A DNA stretch of 53,380 nt from an uncultured bacterium (GCA_947177425.1 CAMWUN010000023.1:1-53380), one strand, 5' to 3'. Shown: positions 43,916-53,017, counted from the first letter of the stretch. Translations and numbers: made by a program. The notes: generated by a model not told the origin, from the sequence alone.

Positions 43916-44941
43916 TTAGGTAGTCTCCCTCTGGATTAAAACAGGAGTGATGATTTTGTGTATGGGTTCCGTCAGGGGAGCAGGCTGTCTTTTTTTACGT
44001 TCATTCATCTGCTCTACCAGAAGGCTTACTGATTCGTGGGCGATTTTGTTAATCTGCTGTCCCACGGTGCTGATGGGAATGACAGCTTCTGAAGAAATCG
44101 GAGAGTTGTCAAAACCGATAATACAGAAATCACTGGGGAGTTTTCCGTATTTTTTCACCAGAAGATTCAGCAGAATGTTGGCATGGGTATCACCGGAAAC
44201 AAAAATTCCTTTCTTTTGTCCGGCATAATTCTTTTCAATATCTTCCAAGGCTTCCCGTAATTCTTTCCGTATAAGTTCATAGCTGTTTCCAAAAGTTTTA
44301 TAAATGATCCGATGAGGAAGGTGGTTTTCCGCGCAGAAATCAAGGAAACCCTGAATGCGTCCGTAGGCGGGGATATCCGGCAAAGTAGGAGAGTTAATAT
44401 GCAGGAAAATGTCGCAGTTGCGCTTGGCCAGAAGGCTGACCGCCTGGATGCCTCCCATATAATTATCCGTATTGACGCTGCAGACATGCCGGTCCTCCCG
44501 TTCGATGGTGACAACGGGAATGGGCAGCCTGGCGAGTTCTTCGGAAGGAATTGTAAAACTTAAAATAATCAGTCCTTCTATTTTATAAGCCAGAAGTTCG
44601 TTAATATAGCGCTTTTCTGTTTCACTGTCTTCATTTCCGGTAAAGACCAGAAATTTATAACCGAATTCTTCATAAGTAAGGAGAATCTGATTCAGCATTT
44701 CTGAATAGTAATGATTGACCAGATTGGGAAGAATGAGTCCGATAAATTCTGTATTGCCGTTGGCGAGAATCCGTGCCACCTTGTTTTCTTTATAATTAAG
44801 TTCGACGAGGGCATTTGATATAATTTCCTGGTTTTCAAGAGTGAGGGAGTCCGGATTGTTAAAATACCTGGAAATTGTGGTTTTGGAAAAATTCGTATAT
44901 TTTGCAATATCATCAAAAGTTACACTTTTTTTTCTACTCAT
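43916..44941 (-). CDS. LacI-family transcriptional regulator
   Basis: A 341-residue repressor. Residues 1-60 form the LacI helix-turn-helix (VTFDDIAKYTNFSKTTISRY) with hinge; the rest is a periplasmic-binding-protein-like effector domain ending in dimer contacts (GFDNSPISSEAVIPISTV). AGAGGA precedes the ATG at 44941. It is divergent from the amylosucrase-like gene 440 bases away, whose promoter carries a matching palindrome (45219-45234), so it very likely represses that gene in response to a sugar, perhaps sucrose. Only the regulator-target link is inferred. Confidence 0.92.
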   Translation of the reverse strand: MSRKKSVTFDDIAKYTNFSKTTISRYFNNPDSLTLENQEIISNALVELNYKENKVARILANGNTEFIGLILPNLVNHYYSEMLNQILLTYEEFGYKFLVFTGNEDSETEKRYINELLAYKIEGLIILSFTIPSEELARLPIPVVTIEREDRHVCSVNTDNYMGGIQAVSLLAKRNCDIFLHINSPTLPDIPAYGRIQGFLDFCAENHLPHRIIYKTFGNSYELIRKELREALEDIEKNYAGQKKGIFVSGDTHANILLNLLVKKYGKLPSDFCIIGFDNSPISSEAVIPISTVGQQINKIAHESVSLLVEQMNERKKRQPAPLTEPIHKIITPVLIQRETT

Positions 44942-45120
44942 AAGAATCCTCTTTAAGATATAAATTTACTGCTGACCTCTTTTATATTTCAATATTTTAT
45001 AATGAAGCTTTGAACAGGTCAATGCCTTGTGGGAGAAAATTGCGGATTGGCAAAAGGAGCACAGGCGACTTGGAATGGGCAGATTCCGTAACAGGGAAGC
45101 CAAAGGCTGAACTGTTGTTA

Positions 45121-45142
45121 TGTTCACTCCGTGACCAGTAAC
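45121..45142 (-). repeat. Dispersed intergenic repeat, end fragment (copy D)
   Basis: The complement of this 22-base segment matches the right end of copy C (4866-4887) at 21 of 22 positions. No hairpin core is attached, so it is an isolated end. Confidence 0.6.
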
Positions 45143-45181
45143 GAACTGTTACTGCTATTTTGGCAGGTAAGCAGAACCGTA

Positions 45182-45210
45182 TTGACAGGTAGAAAAGTCT
45201 GTGCTAGTAT
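45182..45210 (+). promoter_or_regulatory. Promoter of the amylosucrase-like gene
   Basis: -35 TTGACA (45182-45187), 17-base spacer, -10 TAGTAT (45205-45210). Expected start near 45217, directly before the operator. Confidence 0.82.
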
Positions 45211-45214
45211 AGCC

Positions 45215-45250
45215 ATATAAGTAACCGGTTACTTTACCGGTTATTTATAT
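45215..45250. promoter_or_regulatory. LacI-type operator with overlapping larger dyad
   Basis: AAGTAACCGGTTACTT (45219-45234) is a perfect 16-bp palindrome with the central CG of LacI-family operators. Overlapping it, ATATAAGTAACCGG (45215-45228) and CCGGTTATTTATAT (45237-45250) form a second dyad matching at 13 of 14 positions. The site sits on the expected transcription start, so bound repressor would block initiation. Confidence 0.8.
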
Positions 45251-45383
45251 AAAAATCAAGCGTAGCCATGCTTTGCGGGCCAGGCAGGTGCGTTTAAGCA
45301 AATATTTGGAACTGCCGTGAAGGGCACATACCCTGCAGTCTGCTGCAGGGGCCGACTGAAAATGAGAAAGGGAGTAAAAAGAG

Positions 45384-47225
45384 ATGGCAAAAACAGATAG
45401 TATTTTCCAGAAAAGGATGAACAGACACCAGGATGAATTGAAGTGGCTTTATATGGAACTGTACCAGAATACGGATATGTTTTCTGAACTGTGCGATAAA
45501 ATGTATGAATATTACAGCGGACGCGGTTCTGCCCTAAAGAAGCGTGACGCGGCAAGGGAAAAGAAGCCCGGATGGTACAAAAAAAATGATATGCTTGGCA
45601 TGATGCTGTATATTGATAACTTTGCAGGGAATATAAAAGGTGTGGAGAAAAAGCTGGATTATCTGGAACAGTGTAATGTTAACTATATTCATCTTATGCC
45701 TTTTCTCGACACCATAGAGGGCCGTTCAGACGGCGGCTATGCTGTGGCGGATTTTCGCAGGGTAAAGAAGGAACTGGGCACAATGGAAGATTTGGAAAGC
45801 CTTACAGGCGCCTGCCATGAAAAAGGGCTGAATGTCTGCATGGATTTTGTGATGAACCATACTTCAGAGGAGCATGAGTGGGCAAAGCGCGCCAGAAAAG
45901 GCGAGGGAGAGTACATGAGCCGCTATTTCTTCTTTGACAATGACGCCATCCCTGCCGCTTACGAAAGGACGGTTCCACAGGTATTTCCGGTTACGGCCCC
46001 GGGAAACTTTACTTACCTGCCGGAAATTGGCCATTATGTAATGACTACATTTTATCCCTATCAGTGGGATCTGAATTACAGAAATCCCAGAGTATTTAAC
46101 GAAATGATGTACAATTTCCTGTTTCTTGCCAATAAGGGGATTGACATTATGAGAATTGATGCGGTTCCCTATATCTGGAAGGAATTAAATACTTCATGCC
46201 GGAATCTGTCCCAGGTACATACCATTGTACGTATGATGCGTATGATAGGAGAGATTGTGTGCCCGAGTGTAATACTGCTCGGAGAAGTAGTAATGGAACC
46301 GGAAAAAGTAGTACCATATTTTGGGACAGTGGAAAAGCCGGAGTGCCATATGCTTTACAATGTAACCACAATGGCTACCACATGGAACAGTGTCGCCACA
46401 AGAGACATCCGCCTGTTAAAACAGCAGATGGATATTGTGAACAGCCTGCCTAAGGAGTATGTTTTCCTGAATTATTTAAGATGCCATGACGATATTGGCT
46501 GGGGACTTGATTACCGCTATCTGATGCAGTTCGGTATTGGTGAGGTAAGCCATAAAAAGTATCTGAATGATTTCCTTACAGGACAGTATTCCGGCTCCTT
46601 TGCAAAAGGAGAACTTTACAATTCCGACCCCGCATCCGGGGATGCCAGATTATGCGGCACGACGGCGTCTCTATGCGGCATTGAAAAGGCAAGGGAAGAA
46701 AAGGATAAGGAAGCGCTGGAAAAGGCGGTGCGCCTGGATTTGATGCTTCATGCCTATATGTTTATCCAGTCAGGGATTCCGGTGCTTTACAGCGGGGATG
46801 AAACAGGGCAGGAAAATGACTACTCTTATCATGCAGATCCGGCGAAGCAGGATGACAGCAGATACCTTCACAGGGGAAAATTCGACTGGAAACTGGCCGA
46901 AAAGAGGACAGAAAAAGGAAGCATACAGGAGAAAATTTTTACAGGGCTGGAAATGATGGAGAAAATAAGAAAAAAGGTATCTGTCTTTGGTTCTGATTCC
47001 GATGTATGGACTATAGATACCTGGGACGATTCCATCCTGGGACTTATCCGGGCCAACGGAAAGGAAAAACTTGTCGCTCTGTTTAATTTCAGCGGGCAGG
47101 ATAAGACAGCCTGGATAAACGAGGACGACGGAGAATACACAGACCTGCTTTCAGGAAGAAAGATGCAGGCAAAAGGTGTGGATATACCGGGATACGGTGT
47201 ATATTGGCTCATGAAAAAAATATAA
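45384..47225 (+). CDS. Amylosucrase-like GH13 glycoside hydrolase
   Basis: A 613-residue alpha-amylase-family enzyme, most like amylosucrase, which uses sucrose to build alpha-1,4-glucan or hydrolyses it. The N-terminal helical region (about 1-85) is typical of that group. Catalytic positions are clear: nucleophile D259 in DIMRIDAVPY, acid/base E301 in LLGEVVMEP, and D369 in RCHDDIGW. An internal subdomain and a C-terminal beta domain follow. No signal peptide, so cytosolic. It is preceded by a LacI-controlled promoter. No sugar transporter or kinase is next to it. Confidence 0.88.
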   Translation: MAKTDSIFQKRMNRHQDELKWLYMELYQNTDMFSELCDKMYEYYSGRGSALKKRDAAREKKPGWYKKNDMLGMMLYIDNFAGNIKGVEKKLDYLEQCNVNYIHLMPFLDTIEGRSDGGYAVADFRRVKKELGTMEDLESLTGACHEKGLNVCMDFVMNHTSEEHEWAKRARKGEGEYMSRYFFFDNDAIPAAYERTVPQVFPVTAPGNFTYLPEIGHYVMTTFYPYQWDLNYRNPRVFNEMMYNFLFLANKGIDIMRIDAVPYIWKELNTSCRNLSQVHTIVRMMRMIGEIVCPSVILLGEVVMEPEKVVPYFGTVEKPECHMLYNVTTMATTWNSVATRDIRLLKQQMDIVNSLPKEYVFLNYLRCHDDIGWGLDYRYLMQFGIGEVSHKKYLNDFLTGQYSGSFAKGELYNSDPASGDARLCGTTASLCGIEKAREEKDKEALEKAVRLDLMLHAYMFIQSGIPVLYSGDETGQENDYSYHADPAKQDDSRYLHRGKFDWKLAEKRTEKGSIQEKIFTGLEMMEKIRKKVSVFGSDSDVWTIDTWDDSILGLIRANGKEKLVALFNFSGQDKTAWINEDDGEYTDLLSGRKMQAKGVDIPGYGVYWLMKKI

Positions 47226-47239
47226 AATTAAAAATATAT

Positions 47240-47268
47240 TTGATAATAGGTCCGCAAGAGGGTATAAT
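47240..47268 (+). promoter_or_regulatory. Promoter of the unknown membrane protein gene
   Basis: -35 TTGATA (47240-47245), 17-base spacer, -10 TATAAT (47263-47268). Confidence 0.75.
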
Positions 47269-47309
47269 GCAATCAGTATAAATGGAAGAGGCTTAAAATG
47301 TAAGGAAGG

Positions 47310-47897
47310 ATGAAGATTGTGTCGGATACAAAGGATTTTTGTGCAGGCGGATACCGCTTTCATTCAACTGGAGATGCAGAACGGGCGAGACTGGACCAAA
47401 AGCGGATAGAATACCTGGAGGAAAAAGTAGAAGGAAAAAATGCGCAGGATATGCTGGCCGCCTATGACCGTATTCTGGATGAAAAGGTTTTTGCAACCCC
47501 GGTGGGATGGGAATACTTAAGAGAACTGCAGGAAAGACTGCGGTCATTGGGTATAGAAGATAAAGATATAAGGCCCATCCCCTTATTTGTTGTTTTTGAC
47601 CATGGCATTGACGGGGAAACGATTTTTAAACGGGCGGCAGGGCAGCCGGCGCACCCTCCAAGGAAAGGCGGCATAAAAATATCTGTATGCATCAATATTC
47701 TCCTTGCAGTACTGGTGGCAGCCATGTTCTGGATTGCCTTAAACAGTGAAAATCCTAATATTTTAAATTACAAGACCCAGATTGAAAATAAATATGCCAT
47801 GTGGGATCAGGAGTTGACACGCCGTGAGAAAGAAATCCGCCAGAAGGAAGCGGAACTGGAAAATAATACGAAATGGCAGGAAGATTTCACAGAATAA
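47310..47897 (+). CDS. Unknown single-pass membrane protein with coiled-coil tail
   Basis: A 195-residue protein I do not recognise. Residues 1-120 are soluble and charged with helical character; a single membrane segment lies near 127-147; the last 45 residues form a probable coiled coil rich in Glu, Lys and Arg. AAGGAAGG ends right before the ATG at 47310, which is too close; an in-frame GTG at 47319 has it at 9 bases and may be the true start. It has its own promoter and precedes the second two-component system by about 110 bases. Confidence 0.7.
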   Translation: MKIVSDTKDFCAGGYRFHSTGDAERARLDQKRIEYLEEKVEGKNAQDMLAAYDRILDEKVFATPVGWEYLRELQERLRSLGIEDKDIRPIPLFVVFDHGIDGETIFKRAAGQPAHPPRKGGIKISVCINILLAVLVAAMFWIALNSENPNILNYKTQIENKYAMWDQELTRREKEIRQKEAELENNTKWQEDFTE

Positions 47898-47900
47898 ACA

Positions 47901-47977
47901 TATTTCTACATTAGAATAATGTAGAAATATAATGCAGCATACTATTATTGCATTATACCAAAAGCAGATAAATCTGC
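47901..47977. promoter_or_regulatory. Three consecutive dyads and a promoter before the second two-component system
   Basis: TATTTCTACATT (47901-47912) pairs with AATGTAGAAATA (47918-47929); TATAATGCA (47928-47936) pairs with TGCATTATA (47949-47957); GCAGAT (47964-47969) pairs with ATCTGC (47972-47977). A promoter, TCTACA-17-TATAAT (47905-47933), overlaps the first two, so they may be operators. There is no T-run after the first hairpin. Confidence 0.55.
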
Positions 47978-48007
47978 AGGCAGAGGTATCAATTTCAGGA
48001 GGATAGT

Positions 48008-48700
48008 ATGGACAGATTGAAAATTCTTGTTGTAGATGATGAGTCCAGAATGAGAAAGCTTGTGAAAGATTTCCTCACAAGGAGCGGTTATGATGTGCTG
48101 GAAGCGGAAGACGGAGGGAAAGCCCTGGATATTTTTTATGCTGAAAAAGATATTGCCCTTGTCATTCTGGACATTATGATGCCGGTTATGGACGGATGGG
48201 AAGTATGCAGGGAAATAAGACAATATTCCAAAGTCCCGATTATCATGCTGACGGCCAAGTCCGGGGAGCAGGATGAGCTCCAGGGATTCCAGCTTGGCGT
48301 TGATGAATATATTTCCAAACCATTCAGTCCAAAAATCCTTGTGGCAAGGGTGGAGGCTATCCTGCGCAGGACCAGTTCCCTGGGAGAGGAAGAAAATCTG
48401 GAGGCCGGAGGCATTGTTATAAATAAATCGGCCCACAGCGTCAGCATTGACGGACAGCCCATTGATTTAAGTTATAAAGAATTTGAACTTCTCACCTATT
48501 TTCTTGAAAATAAGGGTATTGCCTTATCCCGCGAGAAGATACTGAATAATGTATGGAATTACGATTATTTCGGGGATGCCCGGACAATTGACACCCATGT
48601 GAAGAAACTCCGCAGTAAGATGGGAGAAAAGGGCGATTTGATTAAGACAATCTGGGGGATGGGCTATAAATTTGAGGCGGAAGAAAGAAAAGGCGTATGA
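48008..48700 (+). CDS. OmpR-family response regulator (second system)
   Basis: A 230-residue regulator with a receiver domain (acidic pocket VVDDE near 9-13, phospho-acceptor D55 in ILDIMMPVMDG, lysine in YISKPF) and a winged-helix output domain from about 130 (IDLSYKEFELLTYF, DTHVKKLRSKMG). GGAGG is placed just before the ATG. It overlaps the kinase gene by four bases (ATGA), so the pair is translationally coupled. Confidence 0.94.
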   Translation: MDRLKILVVDDESRMRKLVKDFLTRSGYDVLEAEDGGKALDIFYAEKDIALVILDIMMPVMDGWEVCREIRQYSKVPIIMLTAKSGEQDELQGFQLGVDEYISKPFSPKILVARVEAILRRTSSLGEEENLEAGGIVINKSAHSVSIDGQPIDLSYKEFELLTYFLENKGIALSREKILNNVWNYDYFGDARTIDTHVKKLRSKMGEKGDLIKTIWGMGYKFEAEERKGV

Positions 48701-50187
48701 AGTACTCGATCCGAAAACAGTTTGCGCTGATATTCTGTGCGCTGATGGCAGGCACTATTTTGCTCTGCTGGTTTATCAATAATACATTTCTGGAAAAATA
48801 TTATCTGAACAACAAAAAGAAGGTTATGATGAGCGTTTATCATACCATCAATCAGGCGTCTAATGAAGGCACAATCAGGACAGATGATTTTGATATTGAA
48901 TTTCAAAAAATTTGTGGAAAATATAATATCAATATTCTCCTTCTGGATGTGGAAACCAAAGCAATCAAAATTTCCATAAACGATTACGAGATTATGCGCA
49001 GGCTGCTTCTGGATTATCTGTTCAAGGAGGACAGGTCGGATAACTGCAAACTGCTGGCAATTGATGAGAATTATGAGATGTATATCAGGGCGGATGGAAG
49101 GACCGGCCTTGAATATGTAGATATGTGGGGGATACTGGATAATGGCAGCCTGTTTCTGTTTAGGACGCCTTTAGAGGGAATCCGTGACAGTGTGGCTCTG
49201 GCTAACCGATTCCTTGCATATGTGGGGGCCGGCTCTGCCCTGTCCAGCATTTTGGTTATCTGGCTGGTATCACGCAAGGTAACAGAGCCAATCATGGAAC
49301 TTGCACGGATTTCAGAGAAAATGTGCCATTTGGATTTTGACGTGAAATATACAGGGAACAGCAGAACGGAAATTGCTTTGCTGGGAAATAACATAAACGA
49401 ACTGTCAAAAACGCTGGAAACCACTATATCTGAGTTAAAAAGCGCCAACAATGAGTTGAAAAGGGATATCGAAAAAAAGAACAGGATTGACGAAATGCGT
49501 AAGGAATTTTTATCCAACGTATCCCATGAACTGAAAACGCCCATTGCCTTAATACAGGGATACGCGGAAGGGCTGAAGGAAGGAATCAATGACGGCCAGG
49601 AGAGCAGGGATTTTTACTGCGAGGTCATTATGGATGAAGCTTCCAAAATGAATAATATGGTAACAAAACTTCTTTCCCTAAACCAACTGGAATTCGGCAG
49701 CGACACAGTGACTATGGAACGTTTTGACATTACCATGCTCATCAAAAATTATTTACAGTCTGCGGAAATCCTGTGCAGGCAGAAGGAAATTAATCTGCGG
49801 ATGGAGGATTATCCGCCGCTTTCTGTCTGGGCTGATGAGTTTAGGGTGGAGGAAGTTTTTAATAATTATTTTAGTAATGCAATAAATCATGTTGCAGGAA
49901 ACAGAGTAATTGATGTAAAATTAACTATGAAAGAAAACAGTGTGCGCGTTTCAGTTTTTAATACAGGTATTCCCATACCGGAGGAAAGCATTCCCCATAT
50001 CTGGGAAAAATTCTATAAGGTTGATAAGGCCAGAACAAGGGAGTATGGCGGCAGTGGGGTAGGGCTTTCCATTGTAAAGGCAATTATGGATGCCATGAAC
50101 CAAAGCTACGGTGTTATCAATTATGATAACGGCGTGGAATTCTGGTTTGAACTGGAAACATCGGAGAAAAGGAATGAACATGCTTGA
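48697..50187 (+). CDS. Sensor histidine kinase (second system)
   Basis: A 496-residue membrane kinase: membrane segment near 8-28, extracellular sensor of about 130 residues, second segment near 170-190, HAMP linker (VTEPIMELARISEKM), HisKA helix with H277 in NVSHELKTPIALIQ, and HATPase domain with GGSGVGLSIVKAIM. The sensor shows no family I can name. It pairs with the regulator upstream, and its 3' end overlaps the next gene, which suggests the large membrane protein belongs to the same unit. Confidence 0.93.
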   Translation: MKYSIRKQFALIFCALMAGTILLCWFINNTFLEKYYLNNKKKVMMSVYHTINQASNEGTIRTDDFDIEFQKICGKYNINILLLDVETKAIKISINDYEIMRRLLLDYLFKEDRSDNCKLLAIDENYEMYIRADGRTGLEYVDMWGILDNGSLFLFRTPLEGIRDSVALANRFLAYVGAGSALSSILVIWLVSRKVTEPIMELARISEKMCHLDFDVKYTGNSRTEIALLGNNINELSKTLETTISELKSANNELKRDIEKKNRIDEMRKEFLSNVSHELKTPIALIQGYAEGLKEGINDGQESRDFYCEVIMDEASKMNNMVTKLLSLNQLEFGSDTVTMERFDITMLIKNYLQSAEILCRQKEINLRMEDYPPLSVWADEFRVEEVFNNYFSNAINHVAGNRVIDVKLTMKENSVRVSVFNTGIPIPEESIPHIWEKFYKVDKARTREYGGSGVGLSIVKAIMDAMNQSYGVINYDNGVEFWFELETSEKRNEHA

Positions 50188-52180
50188 ACAGACAGACAAT
50201 CAGCACAGAAATGATATGGAACGGGTCAGGACTAAGTTAAGACAGCTTATGGAAATATCCCGGGATCCTGATTATGACCGGTATCTTGCGCAGATGATGA
50301 AAGACCTGGAGGAACAAAGAGCTACGCCTTTTCAGGTGGAAAGGGAAGCTGGCCGCAGTTACCGGCAGTACCAGGAGCGGATGAAACAACTGGCAAAGGA
50401 CAGGGTGCGGTCGAGGGGCAATGTGGAATTTAAAATCGGCATGCATGTTTTTAGCCTGATAGGTGCCATTCTTGTGCTGACGGCCTTTGTGATTTTCAGT
50501 TTCAATTATTTAAGCGGGTTAGGCCAGGGGCTGTGTCTGTATGGGGCCGCCCTTATGCTTGTTCTCTTATCAGAATTATTCATCCGCAGAAAAGTAAAAG
50601 GATTTTCGTATATTACCACGGGAATCGGCATTGGCGGGCTGTATATAGCCAATATCACAAATTATCTGATACTGGATACCATTCACGAGATTGGAGCGAT
50701 GGCGGTTACGCTGGCTATTGCGCTTGGGACAATTTTCTTAAGCAGGAAAAGAGGTTTCATGGCAGTCAGGAATATCAGTCTGATTGGCTGTTATATCTGC
50801 TTCTTTTTTATCCGGGGATTTGAAACGGAACTGAATTTTCTGACATTAGTCATAATGCTTTTTATTATAAATATAGCAAATATGGTTTTTCCTGACAGGA
50901 AAAACAGTGCGGCGGCACATGCGCTGCATCTGGCGGCCAGCCTGCTTCTGACAGCAGTTCTTACCGGCTGCGCATGGGGAGAGGATATTCATGCCGTTTA
51001 CCTTGCCTTTTATGTGGTGACATCCTTTATTTTCGTCAGCTTTTTAGGCCTGAAAGAAGGGGTGAAGGATCAGACGCTGTTTGTCCTTTGCTGTATAGGG
51101 AACGGGGGCTGTATTTTCCTTTTATTTCTGATTGGAAATGCCGGGCCGGGCATTATGAATGCACCGGAAGCGGCACTGTTTGTGCATGCAGCATCAGAGG
51201 TACTGGTACTTGTGGCATGTAGTGTGGTGTTTCTTTTGTGGAATAAAGAGGATGGAAGAAGATGGGCGCAGCTATATTACTGGGCGGCAGCATCACTGCT
51301 TTTAGGCTGTTTTTCAGATAATCACTGGGAAATCATTGTGACCCTGGTTCTGGTTCTTTTTGCGGTAAAAATTTGTGCATCCCACAGGGAGGTTGCGGTA
51401 CTTGACTGTATTGTTGTCACATGGGCTGGCATGATGGGCATATGGCTGGCGGACAACTGGTATTGCTGGATTCTTGCAGGAACGCTGTTTTTATCGGTAT
51501 TCCGTATCAGATATTTGCATCTTTACCACCAGATAGTAGTCACAGTCAGTATATTGCTGATATGGTACAGCCAGAGCATCTATTATATACAAAGAGAACT
51601 TGGCTGGCCTAAAGGATGGTTTTATCCGGTCAGTGCAGGGATTCTGTTAATCCTGTTTTTGTTGTTTAACCATCTGCCTCATCTTAAAAATAAAACACAG
51701 TTGCCTTATAATATTGCAAATGTGATGCTTATGGCGTTATACTGTTTAGGAGTATGGACGTGCAGCAGCTATATTTTCAGTTCTGCCATGATGGTAATCG
51801 GCGCTTTAGCCATCATTATCATGTTCCGTGCCCGGTACGGAATGGGAATACAGGGTAAATCTCTGGTACTGGCCGGATTCCTGACTTACTTCACTCTGAC
51901 AGGACATTATGAGTCGCCTGTGATTGTGAGCATACTTCTTATGACGATAGCTTTTGGCTGCGTAGGGGCAGGATTTAAATTAAATGATAAACTGGAAAGA
52001 ATATGCGGCCTTGTACTGGCAGCTTTTGTGTGCCTTAAGCTGGCCATATATGATTTCAGTGAAGTGGAATCCTTATACAGGGTAATCGTATGTCTGATTG
52101 TGGGTGTTGCAGCCCTCATGATATCACTCATATATGTGCAGTTAGAAAAGAAAAATATGAATTATGCAGAAAAGAGGTAA
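50174..52180 (+). CDS. Large multi-pass membrane protein (DUF2339-like)
   Basis: A protein of about 668 residues. Residues 1-95 are soluble and charged with coiled-coil character; the remainder holds around 18-20 membrane segments with few charged loops. The pattern (glycine-rich first helices FSLIGAILVLTAFVIFSFNY and a GIGIGGLYIAN loop) recalls DUF2339 proteins of unknown function. Two ATGs fit: 50174 (GGAG at 50163) and 50180 (AAAGGA at 50168). It overlaps the kinase gene by 14 or 8 bases, so it is co-translated and may be sensed or controlled by that system. No enzyme motif is seen. Confidence 0.78.
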   Translation: MNMLEQTDNQHRNDMERVRTKLRQLMEISRDPDYDRYLAQMMKDLEEQRATPFQVEREAGRSYRQYQERMKQLAKDRVRSRGNVEFKIGMHVFSLIGAILVLTAFVIFSFNYLSGLGQGLCLYGAALMLVLLSELFIRRKVKGFSYITTGIGIGGLYIANITNYLILDTIHEIGAMAVTLAIALGTIFLSRKRGFMAVRNISLIGCYICFFFIRGFETELNFLTLVIMLFIINIANMVFPDRKNSAAAHALHLAASLLLTAVLTGCAWGEDIHAVYLAFYVVTSFIFVSFLGLKEGVKDQTLFVLCCIGNGGCIFLLFLIGNAGPGIMNAPEAALFVHAASEVLVLVACSVVFLLWNKEDGRRWAQLYYWAAASLLLGCFSDNHWEIIVTLVLVLFAVKICASHREVAVLDCIVVTWAGMMGIWLADNWYCWILAGTLFLSVFRIRYLHLYHQIVVTVSILLIWYSQSIYYIQRELGWPKGWFYPVSAGILLILFLLFNHLPHLKNKTQLPYNIANVMLMALYCLGVWTCSSYIFSSAMMVIGALAIIIMFRARYGMGIQGKSLVLAGFLTYFTLTGHYESPVIVSILLMTIAFGCVGAGFKLNDKLERICGLVLAAFVCLKLAIYDFSEVESLYRVIVCLIVGVAALMISLIYVQLEKKNMNYAEKR

Positions 52181-52213
52181 GAACAAAATTTTTTACAAAT
52201 CTTACACTCACAG

Positions 52214-52264
52214 GTTTGTGTCTGCGCTGCCACCACAAACTTAAAATTTAAAAAGCAGCGCAGA
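52214..52264 (+). promoter_or_regulatory. Leader structure before the lipoprotein gene, possible pseudoknot
   Basis: GTTTGTG (52214-52220) can pair with CACAAAC (52234-52240), while TCTGCGCTGC (52221-52230), which would lie in that loop, is exactly complementary to GCAGCGCAGA (52255-52264). The two helices are compatible as a pseudoknot that ends just before the GAGG ribosome-binding site (52268-52271). Confidence 0.45.
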
Positions 52265-52276
52265 AATGAGGTAAAA

Positions 52277-53017
52277 ATGAAAAAGAAAGTAACAGGAGCT
52301 GCTGTAGTGCTGCTATCTGCAGCAATTACAGCGGGATGTGGGAATGAAATACCGGAATTGAATGAACAGCAGCAGGAACTTGTGGTGGAATATGCGGCCT
52401 CCCAGTTATTGAAGCACGATGCAAACCATGAGGAAAAGCTGGTGGAGCTTACCCTGGAAGAGGAACCTGTACAGACAGAAGAAGAGGGGGAGGAAGCCAT
52501 CCCGGAAGAAGAGGAAAATAAAGAGGAAGAAATCCAGGAAGAATCAGACGCAGAGCAGGTGCCTGTGATTGACAATACCCAGGGGCAACAGTATGAAAAT
52601 GTCAGCATGGAGGAATTCCTGAATTTAAACTCGGTGAAAATAACTTATACAGGATATGAAACCAGCAGCGCCTATCCGGAGCATGGAGAAGAATTTCATT
52701 TTGTAATGAATGCCACGGAAGGAAATGAGCTTCTTATTTTAAAGTTTATGGCGGAGAATTTGTCAGGGGCGGAAATGCCGGTTGATATATCCCAGAGTGG
52801 AACCAGATTCAAGATAGCAGTAAACGGACAGGAGAAAAATGCCCTGACAACTATGTTGGTAAATGACCTGGTTTATTTTCAGGGAACCCTTTCCCCGGCA
52901 GAGGGAACGGAGCTGGTTCTTATATGTGAAATTCCCAGAGAAGAAGTAAGCGGGATCACATCCCTTGGAGTAACCATGAAAAACGGCGACCGCATTGCAG
53001 CAGTGCCTTTATTTTAA
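52277..53017 (+). CDS. Putative lipoprotein of unknown function
   Basis: A 246-residue protein with a signal peptide ending in lipobox ITAGC (cysteine at residue 21). Residues about 50-105 form a very acidic, Glu-rich linker, and the C-terminal 140 residues look like a compact beta domain of the immunoglobulin-like kind seen in surface lipoproteins (EFHFVMNATEGNELLILKF). I cannot assign a family. GAGG lies 5 bases before the ATG. It follows the large membrane protein by about 95 bases and a structured leader, so it may be part of the same cell-envelope unit. Confidence 0.8.
   Translation: MKKKVTGAAVVLLSAAITAGCGNEIPELNEQQQELVVEYAASQLLKHDANHEEKLVELTLEEEPVQTEEEGEEAIPEEEENKEEEIQEESDAEQVPVIDNTQGQQYENVSMEEFLNLNSVKITYTGYETSSAYPEHGEEFHFVMNATEGNELLILKFMAENLSGAEMPVDISQSGTRFKIAVNGQEKNALTTMLVNDLVYFQGTLSPAEGTELVLICEIPREEVSGITSLGVTMKNGDRIAAVPLF

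Larger units (their letters stand above)
44942..45383. other. Divergent regulatory region between lacI-type gene and amylosucrase
   Basis: This 440-base region codes for nothing I can support. It holds a fragment of the dispersed repeat (45121-45142), the amylosucrase promoter and operators (45182-45250), a degenerate second repeat (about 45275-45322), and a hairpin CCCTGCAG/CTGCAGGG (45331-45350) in the leader. Confidence 0.6.
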
